From assembly GCA_964017185.1 (NCBI GenBank), contig OZ024871.1, positions 56,843,226-56,907,225 on the forward strand: 64,000 nucleotides of DNA, read 5' to 3'. The notes below the pieces were generated by a model. That model searched no databases, was not told the origin of the DNA, and saw only the letters and a program-made list of their open reading frames with translations. A program made the translations under genes and the position numbers. This DNA is from Rugalucina vietnamica (lineage: Eukaryota; Mollusca; Bivalvia; Lucinida; Lucinidae). Below, piece after piece: positions 37,000 through 48,069 of this stretch; within the stretch, counting starts at the first letter, position 1, and the number at the start of each line of letters is the position of its first letter.

Positions 37000-37649
37000 T
37001 TACAAAATAAAAGTTGTATATACAAACCTTTCAGGAATTGGGTGAACATCACCATGAACAGCCGGCTCCTGTATCTTTGGTGATTGCCGTCGAGATACCA
37101 TATAGCCCCACTTGCCACAGCAATATGTTTTTTAATGTAATCTTGGGCCATAGATTTCGGGGAAATAACAGCTTGCACTGTTTAGCATCTCACATATTTT
37201 GTTGTGGAGTTTATCTTTATTGGTAACTATGTTTATTAAATGTGCCTTTTGAGTCAATATTCCTCTCATCATTATCCTGAAAGGGTCAATTGTGGCCTTT
37301 TGCTGTTCATCATCAACTTTGTCTTTAGTAAATATAGTGTATGTGATGTACTTCAGTTGTTTATTAAATTCAACAACTGTGTGGAGATAGTCTGTGTACT
37401 CAATTGAAAAAGTGTCTGCTGCATTATCTGCTGAACTAAGCTCAACTTTAACATCCTGAGCATCAAGGGCTTTAATTATTGATGCTAGGCGAAAGATCGA
37501 TGTCATCACCAATCACCTCATTACAAATATCTTCAAGTGTTAATTTTTCACTGAACCGTCCAATTTACTTGGACACAAGGGTTTTGTGGGATGAAGCATC
37601 TTTACATAAATTTACTCCTGACAGTAATGCACAAGATCTTGTCGGCCAT
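37000..37649 (-). pseudogene. Broken minus-strand coding sequence of unknown family
   Basis: ATG at 37649 gives ADKILCITVRS; after a frame change CKDASSHKTLVSK, a stop, GRFSEKLTLEDICNEVIGDD. Then the longest open part (37512-37132): ASIIKALDAQDVKVELSSAD, TFSIEYTDYLHTVVEFNKQL, YTIFTKDKVDDEQQKATIDP, FRIMMRGILTQKAHLINIVT. A further frame change leads to ISPKSMAQDYIKKHIAVASG. At least three frame breaks. Sequence quality is that of a real protein, but I do not recognise it; it is not a Harbinger DDE transposase. Confidence 0.6.
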
Positions 37650-37876
37650 AGTTCGGCACGAAATGAAAAAAATCACAAAAATGACTTTTTAGCGATTTAA
37701 ACACCACCACTTGGCCATATTGGATGATAGACGCTTGACTTCAATGCGAAATCACGCTTGATAGGTTTCCAAGTGTCTGAAAAACAAGATAGAAAAAATA
37801 CGACATCGCAGATCTAGCTACTTTGTTTGCGGACTAGAAAATCTACTAAAACCCGGTACTTTTTGGCGGATCTAGC

Positions 37877-39567
37877 CAGGGTTGCCACGGTCAGGGAAAA
37901 AGTCTGGAAAATGGGTTTTTTTCCAGGTCAGGGAAAAGTCAGGGAATTTGGGTTTGAGTCAGGGGAATTTGCAAAAGTGCAGAAAGTCAGGGAAAAGTCA
38001 GGGAATTTCAAAATTTTCTTAAAATTGATGGTCTTTGGCAATGTCTTAAAAGAGTTTGACAAAGTGAACTCTTTTCCCTAAAGTTAGATGGCTTTCAGTT
38101 TCTCAGAATTTCTTAATCAGTCTATTGCATTAAATGTTTCTTTAAACAAAATTTACAAGTACTGGGTAATTGATTTTGCCTTCTTACAGTGCTTGGGCTT
38201 AAAAGTAAACCTACCTTTTCTGTATGCTACTTTTTTTCTTCAATTAATCCCTTTATTCATTTTGGCTGCATGGTGAAAACTGATATGTGACCTCAGGGGA
38301 AGGCCAACATCAGAGGAGATTGCATTAATAACCCAAGAGCTTCTGGGGGGCCTAGGTGGCCCCCAGACCCCCGCCAAAATTCATTACAAGTTTACTTTCA
38401 ACACTGACAGGGGGGAAAAAAACATAGAGACAAAAGAAAAGAAATGCAGAAAAGACATTTGGGGTTTAAATTGGTTGTTGCTGTTTTTATACCCCGCCAC
38501 TTAAAAAAGTGTGGGGTATTATGTTATACCCTCCAAAAAAATTTTCGTTCGAGTGTCCGTCCGTCCGTCCGTCCGTCTGTCTGTCCGTCCGTCCGTCTGT
38601 CCGTCCGTCAGCGTTTCGTTTCCGGGCTCTATCTTGAGCATTTATTGACCGATTTTCTTCAAACTTTGTATAGGAGTTTATATCAGGAAGGAGTGGTTTG
38701 GGATTGAAGATGGGTAAATTTCGTGAAATAAGTACAGAGTAATGGCCCTTGATTTACGTTAAAATTTCGTTTCCGGGCTCTATCTTGAGTATTTATCGAC
38801 CAATTTTCTTCAAACTTTGTATAGGAGTTTATACCATGAAGGAGTGGTCTGGGATTGAAGATGGGTAAATTTCGTCAAATAAGTACAGAGTTATGGCCCT
38901 TGATTTACGTTAAAATTTTGTTTCCGGGCTCTATCTTGAGCATTTATTGACCGATTTTCTTCAAACTTTGTATAGGAGTTCATATCAGGAAGGAGTGGTT
39001 TGGGATTGAAAATGAATTAATTTAGTTAAATAAGTACAGAGTTATGGCCCATGATTTACATTAAAATTTCGTTTCCTGCCTCTGTTTTGTGCATTTATCA
39101 ACCAATTTTATTCAAACTTTGTATAAAAGTTCAAATCAGGAAGTAGTGGTTTGGGATTGAAGATGGGTAAATTTTATCAATGTATATAGAGTTATGGTCC
39201 TTCATTTATGACAAAATTTTGTTCTGCTCTTTATCTTGAGAATTTATTGAGAAACATTTTTGCTAAATTAAATTTGCGTGGCGGGGTATCATGCATGCCT
39301 GCAGCGCTTTTATTTTCTTACATACTTTTAATACATAGTCTGTTATGGGGTGTCCATAATAGTTGTGAAAATAATTTTCCTACATACAACATAGTAAAAA
39401 ATCTGAAGTGGGACAGGTATAAAAGGAAGAACCCCTATGTTATTATAGAAGGTGAGATGGCTTCAGAGGGCTAAAAATGGAGTCGAGGTCTGGAAAACTA
39501 TAAAAAGTCAGGGAAAAGTCATGGAAAAGTCAGGGAATTTTGAAATATAAAATGAGTGGCAACCCTG
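37877..39567. mobile_element. Nested element with CAGGGTTGCCAC ends and 5-bp target duplication
   Basis: CAGGGTTGCCAC at 37877 and GTGGCAACCCTG ending 39567 are inverted. CTAGC flanks both (37872-37876, 39568-39572). Subterminal GTCAGGGAAAAGTCAGGG repeats occur at both ends. The ends suit the hAT group with 5-bp duplications. It contains the tandem-repeat element at 38489-39289. Confidence 0.75.
38489..39289 (+). mobile_element. Tandem-repeat element, family C (ATACCCCGCCAC ends)
   Basis: ATACCCCGCCAC at 38489 folds on AAGTGTGGGGTAT and has an inverted copy, GTGGCGGGGTAT, at 39278-39289. A (GTCC)n microsatellite (38553-38608) is followed by about four and a half ~153-bp monomers containing CGGGCTCTATCTTGAGCAT and TTCAAACTTTGTATAGGAG. 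Confidence 0.78.
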
Positions 39568-39767
39568 CTAGCGTTTTCGATTTCGGGCAAAAAAAAAATT
39601 GGAAAATTGAAATAAAATTTTTTCGGTCGGGGCTTTTTTTCACGGTCGGTCGGGAAAGGGGAAACAAAAATAATTTTATTTTTGGCCTAATACTCAGAGG
39701 AAATCGATTAGCGCCTTTCTTTTCGCTACATTTATACATGTAGTACATTCCTCCTCTTTAGTTTTTA

Positions 39768-39873
39768 TATCCAAAATTTCAAGCTTCTGACCTTCCTACT
39801 GGGACTGTACAGGCCAGTTTATGTCGGACCGGGTCGGAACTCCCGAAGAACGGTTTCCTCGCATCGCAGCTGA
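39768..39873. repeat. Right half of a palindromic MITE
   Basis: AAATTTCAAGCTTCTGACC, GACTGTACAGGCCAGTTTA and CGGTTTCCTCGCATCGCAGC match the right arm of the MITE family. It ends about 20 bases before the splice acceptor of hnRNP exon 1. Confidence 0.65.
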
Positions 39874-39893
39874 AATGCCTTATTGTTTTGCAG

Positions 39894-39982
39894 ATATCTC
39901 ACAATGGATGATGGGTATGTTTGCCGTCTCCGGGGTCTCCCATGGTCTGCCACAGCTGCCGAGATAGTTGAGTTCTTTGGAA
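39894..39982 (+). CDS. HNRNPH: hnRNP F/H exon 1 (5' UTR tail plus start of RRM1)
   Basis: A TTGTTTTGCAG acceptor ends at 39893; ten untranslated bases precede ATG at 39904. It encodes residues 1-26 ([15 protein letters not shown]...), the first strand and helix of RRM1. The donor is GTAAGT at 39983. A MITE remnant ends about 20 bases upstream and a tandem-repeat element begins 12 bases downstream of the donor. Confidence 0.85.
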
Positions 39983-42900
39983 GTAAGTTATTTTTAGCTC
40001 ACCTGAGCCAAAGGCTCACAAGGTGAGCTTATACATGTAGTACAGTAGTCGAGCCGGCGTCCGTGCGTGCGTCCGTGCGTCCACATTTTCAAACTCAAAT
40101 ATCTCTAAGACAACAAGGCCGATCGTGATCAAATTTTATCGAAAGCATCATTGAGGAGGGTGAAAAGTTGCATTAGGTTTTGAGCCAGGTCGGATTGGAA
40201 CTCTGGTTTCCATGGCAACAGATAGCTCCCATAGACTTACAATGGGAAAAACATAAAAAAAATCTTCTTCTCCGAAACCACAAGTCCCAGACCTTTCATA
40301 TTTTGTGTGTAGCAATGTATAGTGGTCCTCTTTATAAATCCTGCCAACCGTGCCCCTGGGGTCCATACAGGCCCCGCCCCGGGGGCGTGATGGGCAAAAC
40401 ATGAAAAAATCTTCTTCTCCGAAACCACATGGCCCAGAGCCTTCATATTTTGTATGTAGCAATGTGTATGGTCCTTATTATAAATCCTGCCAATCATGCC
40501 CCTGGGGTCAAAAATGGCCCCGCCCCGGGGGTCATTAGCTCCCATAGACTTACAATGGGAAAAACATAAAAAAATCTTCTTCTCCATCATCATCATCATC
40601 ATCATATCCGTTTTATAGTCCGTTGTCCTCTACTGAGGGTTGGACTTGTTTGACAAGTCTCCTTCTTAGACGACCTCTCCACTCTGAGCGATTCTGAGGA
40701 TCAGCAGTATCCATTCCTAGCTTTTTTCTGTCGTCTAACAACACTTCATCCCATGATTTCCTTGGCTTGCCAGATCTTTTCTGTGCAACTATGTTCAGCT
40801 TGCGTACTTGAGCAATCCAGCCTTTGCTGCGCTCTACATGTCCATACCATCTCATTCTCCGAAACCACAAGGCCCAGAGCTTTCATATTTTGTCAGTAGC
40901 AATGTATAGTGGTCCTCTTTATAAATCCTGCCAACCGTGCCCCTGGGGTTCATACAGGCCCCGCCCTGGGGGGTCATGGGTAAAACATAAAAAAATCTTC
41001 TCCGAAACCACAAGGCCCAGAGCTTTCAAATTTTGTTTGTAGCAATATATAGTGTTCCTCTTTATAAATCCTGCCAACCGTGCCCCTGGGGTCCATACGG
41101 GCCCCGTCCCGGGGGCGTCATGGGAAAAACTTTAAATAATCTTCTCCGAAACCATAAGGCCCAGAGCTTTCATATTTTGTGTGTAGCAATGTATAATGGT
41201 CCTCTTTATAAATCCTGCCTACTGTGCCCCTGGGGTCCATACGGGCCCCGCCCCGGGGGTCATTAGGAAAAACATAAAAAATCTTCTTCTCCAAAACCAC
41301 AAGGCCCAGAGCTTTCATATTTTGTGTGTAGCAATGTATAATGGTCCTCTTTATAAATACTGCCTACCGTGCCCCTGGGGTCCATACGGGCCCCACCCCA
41401 GGGGTGTCATGGGAAAAACATAAAAAAAATCTTCTTCTCCAAAACCACAAGGCCCAAAGCTTTCATATTTTGTATGTAGCAATGTTTAGTGGTCCTCTAT
41501 ACAAATCCTGCCAATCATGCCCCTGGGGTCAAAAATGCCCCAGCCCCGGGGGTCATTAGCTCCCATAGACTTACAATGGGAAAAACATAAAAAAAATCTT
41601 CTTCTCCGAAACCACAAGGCCCAGAGCTTTCATATTTTGTCAGTAGCAGTGTATAGTGGTCCTCTTTATAAATCCTGCCAACCGTGCCCGTGGGATCCAT
41701 ACGGGCCCCGCCCCAGGACCTTGCCCCTGGGATCCATACGGGCCCCGCCCCGGGGGCGTCAGGGGAAAAACTTTAAAAAATCTTCTCCAAAACCACAAGA
41801 CCCAAAGCTTTCATACTTTGTGTGTAGCAATGTATAGTGGTCCTTTTTATAAATCCTGCCAACCGTGCCCCTGGGGTCCATATGGGCCCCGCCCCAGGGG
41901 GGTCATGGGTAAAACATAAAAAAAACTTCAAACTTCTCCAACAAAACCACAAGGCCCAGAGCTTTCATACTTTGTTTGTAGCAATGTATAGTGGTCCTCT
42001 TTATAAATCCTGCCAACCGTGCCCCTGGGGTCCATACGGGCCCCGCCCTAGGGGCATCATGGGAAAAACTTTAAAAAATCCTCCTCTCCGAAACCACAAG
42101 AACCAAAGCTTTCATATTTTGTGTGTAGCAATGTAAAGTGGTCCTCTTTATAAATCCTGCTACAAATCCTGCTAACTGTGCCCCTGGGTTCCATGCAGGC
42201 ACCACCCAGGGGGCGTCATGGGAAAAACATAAAAAAAAAATCTTCTTCTCTGAAACCATATGGCCCAGAGCTTTCATATGTTGTGTGGACCAATGTATAA
42301 TACTCTCCTTTATAAATGCTGCCAACGGTGCCCCTGGGGTCCATACAGGCAATGCCCCAGACATGTCATTATCTACCATAGACTTATAATGGAAATATAT
42401 GAAAAAATCTTCTCTGCAACAACATGACACAAAGCTTGTAAGTTGTATATTTGATATACAACTTTGTCATGTGGAGCTCTACATAAATCCTGCCCCTGGG
42501 GTCAAATATGGCCCCACCCCGGGGGGTCATTATAGGACCATGACCTTGTTAGATGATTTTTCCAAGTGAACCAAAATCGCAGAAAAGAGGATACACAATC
42601 CAGACAAGAGCTCTTCTGCTGATGTAAGTAGGGTTTCAACGTCACGTGACCAAGATGGCCACCATACCCATATATGGTAAAAAACCCAGTTACTTTGTCC
42701 AGTGACTGTACTTGTTGACTCACAGGTGAGCGATCATTGCCCTTGGGCTACTTGTTTTTATTCAGTTTTACGTCCCTTTCAGGATTATTTCAGCTCGTGA
42801 GAGACGGGCCAATTAGTAGGTGGGTGAAAAAGGGAGAATCCCAAGAAATGCCACTGGCACATCCGCAAGTTGAACTTGGCTTGTCTCACATGTGGCCAGT

Positions 42901-45900
42901 GCGGGGCTCGAACCCACATCAGACACAGCGGTGAGATGATCGAATGATTAAGAAACAGCGCTCTTAACCGCTCGGCCACAGGGGCTGCTATGTAAATTTT
43001 AACAAGGACTATGTTATAACAGTAATGTTTTTACCATTGTAAAAAATGTTTTTTTTTACCAGACAAAAAGGGTGTGGGATGTGGGTGAATGAATGTTTTA
43101 TCAGCGTGTGCAGCCATAACTTTTATGCCTTAACTATTGCAATGCTGCCGATATGGGTAAATCAGAGGGCCCACATCGTTGAGAAAGATATATGAACTGC
43201 ATTGTGAGAAAGCTAACAATGTGGTTTCCGAACAGGTCAGACACAAACTGAGCTGTACAAGCACTAAAGATGGTTAGAAAACTGTACTATCTGTATAGCG
43301 AAAACAAAGGGGCTGATCAGCTTTGCGTTTACCGCTAAGCTGATCTGCATCTTTGTTTTGGCCTGTGCAAAATGTTGGTTTTCTGTTGATGTGGCATGTT
43401 TTTTATGCTTTTAGTTCCTGCATGTTGTGTTCCTTCTGTTCCATGCATGCTACATGCACAAACCTAAAAAGTTGGTCTATGATTATTAATGAATGCATGA
43501 GTTTTAACCTCATCTGTCTGAGCAGTATAACACCCAGGATTACCTGTTACAGGGAACTCGGAGGTTCACAACGGAAGGCAAATCCGACTAGGGGCAGTAT
43601 TTATCCTATTTTATTTTCAATATACGTCCACTTTAGAAATTTTAACATATCGCACATACAAAGTTTAGAAGACGAAGCCCCTGCATGCACCATCAGTTTA
43701 AGCTGACACGTCAATTTTCAATCAGAAATAAATAATGTAAACTGGAAATTGCATGATTGTAAAGCACTTTCAATTCGGACCACTTAATTTTGAGTATTTA
43801 TGATATTTTCACATCAAACAGCGGCTGGTATCTAAAAATACAGTGTCTTAATGAGCATCATGCAAAATTTTAGCCTCATATATGCAAAATATCCAGTGTT
43901 TTTACCCAGGTAAATGTAGGAGGTATCACAATTTTGGATACGGTAATTATCGGAGGTATGATCTGGATAACTCGGAGTAACGTCAAATTTAAGATACAGG
44001 GAAGTCGGAGGGTCAGTTCATTGAAAATGACTCGTGATTTTGCTTCTGGAGCAAAACTAGACTTTGATTTTATGATATACAGTCCAGTTAATATGTAAAG
44101 TACCAAATATACATTAATATGTCACTCTTACCTACATGTATGTTACTCTAACCTAAATGTATGGCATGGACTTATTATTAGCATATTTAAGAGTATAATT
44201 ATTTGGCATGATTATTATGTTGTCGATTTCATTAAGCACTCTTAATCATTCAATCACTAACCGCACTCTCAGGGTAACAAGTGGAGCAAGCCAAGTTCTG
44301 CTTGTGGGTGTTTCAGGAATTTATTTTTAGTTCGTCCGTGTTCGCCCAACCTATTGATGGAGTCGTCTCGATATGTCTGAAACAACCGTGTAAAGGTGAA
44401 AGGGACATGAGACAATAATAATAAAAGTTGAGCGACCGCGTCAGAAAACCGTCCCACAATTAGCTTAACTCGTCTGAAACATTTTGCCAAAATCTGTTAT
44501 ATTCTCATAATTCAAAGTGTCCAAAAGGGAGATCTAGATGAAAAAAGGTTCAAGTTGGCAATGATCAGGAAAAGGCGCAATCAGAAAGAAATTACGACCC
44601 CAACGAAACCAAGGCAGGAAAAAAACAACAACTGACAATTAGGTACTTATACTGAGAGAACATATCGTAAGCCGATAGAGCAGCTATTGCCCAATAGGCG
44701 GCCACTCAGTTACCGTAACTTAAACTAAAACTATGAAAACGCCGGTACATAAAGTATCATCAGCTCTTGACAGAAAACCCGTATTCTGTATGTTCAAGTA
44801 AAAACGTGTGCACATGGTTTTTCAGGTCGATCGAGTTCAAACGCAGACGAGGGCACTGACAAAAATATCCTCCCCTCTCCATATTTCTCCCAATCGAAAG
44901 TTGGCCAAGAAAATTTAGCATCAGCCGTTTTATAAGCTGTAAAATGACTTCTTTTTTTTTTTTTTTTTTTTTTCATGTGCATCATTGAAAGATTCTACCG
45001 AGTACCCACAGTCGATAATGTGAATAAAAATAAATAATGCACACAAGATGGGATGTAAGGGGTTTAGATTGCATAGACGGTAGCTTGCTTGTTGATCATC
45101 TCCTTTCCTAGTATACATCAAACACCCCCTCCCCAATACGCATGTGCGCATACTTACCGTGTCACAACAATCAGAATAAACGTTTTGTGCTTATCTTTCC
45201 TTGATTCGTAGGCAAATGGAAGTGATCCAAACAAATATACTTTCAGATAAGCATTATCAAGAAAAAAGAGAGGAAAAACAGCTCTTTAAATGATGAAATA
45301 CCTCCGAATCTCCAAAACCGTCCCTCCGAGTTCCCAATATTACATTTCAAAATTACTCCAAGAATTCCCGTATCAAAAGATGCGACACCATCTTAATATT
45401 TTTAAGCCTGTGGAGTTTATCCTTTTGTAATCATGCGCAAGGATGCTTAAAATCTCGAGGAGAAAGCCTAAATTTTGAAATGTAGCTGCCAGTTTGTTGA
45501 CAAATGTTATTGGTCGTCCACTATTTACCTGATAATACAAATTTTCTTGCTGCGTGAGCATAATTCTGAGTTCGAAATACTTTAGCATGTTAATGTGAGG
45601 ACAAAGACGGCCACACTGTTCATAAATTGTTTGCTTATTATAATACCTTTTAGCCCAAAACACCAATAAGTTCTGATTTTACCGGTATGTGATATTAAAA
45701 AGGATATTATACTGACCCTAGTTTAAGGCGTCTTCCATTGTTTACCTCCGAGTTCCCCGAACCTCCGAGTTCGCTGTAACAGGTAATCCTGGGTGTATAA
45801 AGGCTCACCTGGTAAGCTTATATTTTATAGTTGAGCCACTGCACAAGAAAACCAACAATCTGCAAATGCGAAAACAAAGGCGCAGACCAGCTTCGCAGTA

Positions 45901-48027
45901 ACTGCAAAGCTGATCAGCGCCTTTGTTTTCGCAACACGGATAGGAAAGCCCTCTTCTACTTAAATTAAAAAATTCAAGCTTCAAGCCTCCTTCTGTGACT
46001 CTACAGGCTGGTTTGTGTTGTATTTGGTCGGAAACCCAAACTGTTGGTTTTCCCACACAATGGCTCAGTTTATAAAACTATTGTAGAAAATAAGGCTGTT
46101 TACAAAATGAATATTGGACTATATGAGCCGTGTCATGAGAAAAAACAGATTTTTGCCTATGCTAAAACAAAGGTGCAGATCAGTCACACCAAAGCTGATC
46201 TACGCCTTTGTTTTTGCTACACGGATAGTACAATATCTCATCTTGTTAAATCCAAGCCTTCAATCGTCTAGACTGACTGTATAGGCCAGTTAATTGGGGG
46301 CCTGGTCAGAAACCCCGAAGACCGGTTTTCTTGCATCGTGGCACATATCTCTGACTTGTGTTTACAGATGATGTAAGGATAGTTAAAGGAGTTCATGGTG
46401 TTCATTTCACATTTTCCCGGGAAGGCAGACCAAGTGGTGAAGCATTCGTTGAGCTAGCATCGGAAGAGGATTGTCAAAATGCCCTCACTAAAAATAATGA
46501 GCACATGGGATCAAGATACATTGAAGGTGAGGGGTGGGGGAGGATGGGGAAATGTCTGTATGATAGTATAGTATCTTAGTTAGTTAACAATAATTGACAG
46601 TTTGTAAGTATTAATAAGATACAAAAGCCCTGCTGAGATAATTTAAAAAAAAATAAAGGAGATGCTGTTTAACTGCTTGATAAGCTGTAAACTTTAACTT
46701 ATACAAATATCAAAGTAACTTTAAAAGTAAGGTCATAGGTTTACTTTTACATAGAGTGATCAGTAATGAAAAATACATTTGAATAAACACTAAGTTTAGT
46801 AAACTTGTAGCTGTATGGTAAAATGTGTGTACTTACAGTGTTCCGTTCAAAGAAAAGTGAGATGGACTGGGTGGTAAAACGTGCCGGGAAGAACCAGCCA
46901 CAGGCTCCGTTTGATGCCGTTGTCAGATTACGTGGATTGCCATTTGGCTGTTCGAAAGAAGAAATTGCACAATTTTTCACAGGTAAGTTTGCTGTATGGT
47001 GCAGTTGTTATGTCATCAAAAATATTCTATCACATTAACATTGCAATGTTCCAATGAAAAGGTATCATTAATATCAGTTGCACCATAATTACAATATTTG
47101 GCCTGTATCAAATCTTAATGCCAGTAGCCACTACTTGAAGCGACAGTCTGGCAGGAAATTTCATTCTGTTATACAACAAGTAAAAGCACTGTACTGCATT
47201 ATAAGCTTTTGTGCAGCAAGACTACAGTCTTCTCGACATTTGTATAATAATTTTGGGAAGACTGTAGGTGGCTTATACCAACTGTGATAGCATGATCGCT
47301 TAGCAACCAGGAGGTTGCCGGTTGATACCCGGCTGGTACATGGTTGTCATGCTGGTGGCGAAAGTTAATCTGTATGTAATAAAGGCATAGAGGTGCAACA
47401 CTAAAACTAATTCCTGTTGTCCATATGGAACAACTGATATGGCAACAAAACTAGCTATTACAACTGAGATTCACTGATTGCAATGTTTATTAAATAAACT
47501 ATCATTATTTAAGTAAACAATAAAGCAAAAATATACCGACATTTTAACATTTATTAGCAGGATAAATTACTTAGTAACTAGGTTTTGAATCTGAATTTTC
47601 CACTAATTTTGACTATTTCAACATTTATGAGCAGTTGAAATTTCATGCTCAGCTGAGCTGAGCATGAAAAAAGTTTTATAACCTCAGGGCTTGGACTTTC
47701 TACAATAAAAATTCAAAAATCTCAACCCAAAGACTTCAGGTAGGAAAGAAAGAACAACACAAGGAATCGCAAAAAAAAAAAAACGTGTGAAAAGCAAGAT
47801 GACTAGCTCTTTCCCAACAAGATAGTCATCCAAAAACAAAGATGCCAAGTACAACAGAGAAGCAGACAAAATAAAAATGAATATAAATCACTGTAGAACT
47901 GTCTTGGAACATAATTGGCACAAGGTTATCCAATTCAGTGTTCTTTCCAGTCTGAATTTCATTCATAATTTTAAAGAATTATGTCCCCCCAACCGAAGGT
48001 GGGGGACATATTGTTTTTGGTGCGGTT

Positions 48028-48069
<42 letters not shown>

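Larger units (their letters stand above)
36903..39687. mobile_element. PIF/Harbinger-type element carrying a foreign reading frame
   Basis: Ends GGCCAACCTTAAAAATAT and AATTTTATTTTTGGCC with subterminal GTTTCCCCTTTCCCGACC and GGTCGGTCGG boxes, as in the MITE at 8301-8670. TAA flanks both ends (36900-36902, 39688-39690). It contains the minus-strand frame at 37000-37649 and a second element at 37877-39567. Confidence 0.7.
43532..45791. mobile_element. Putative 2.26-kb element with perfect inverted ends
   Basis: CACCCAGGATTACCTGTTAC begins about 43530 and its reverse complement ends about 45794. CTCGGAGGTT boxes lie just inside both ends in inverted orientation. No transposase frame is seen; the interior holds a SINE tail and a Penelope tail fragment. 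Confidence 0.6.

Noticed and set aside
40148-42430. Long overlapping open frames through the family D array
   Set aside because: They arise because the monomer lacks stops in several frames; the peptides ([12 protein letters not shown] type) merely repeat the monomer.
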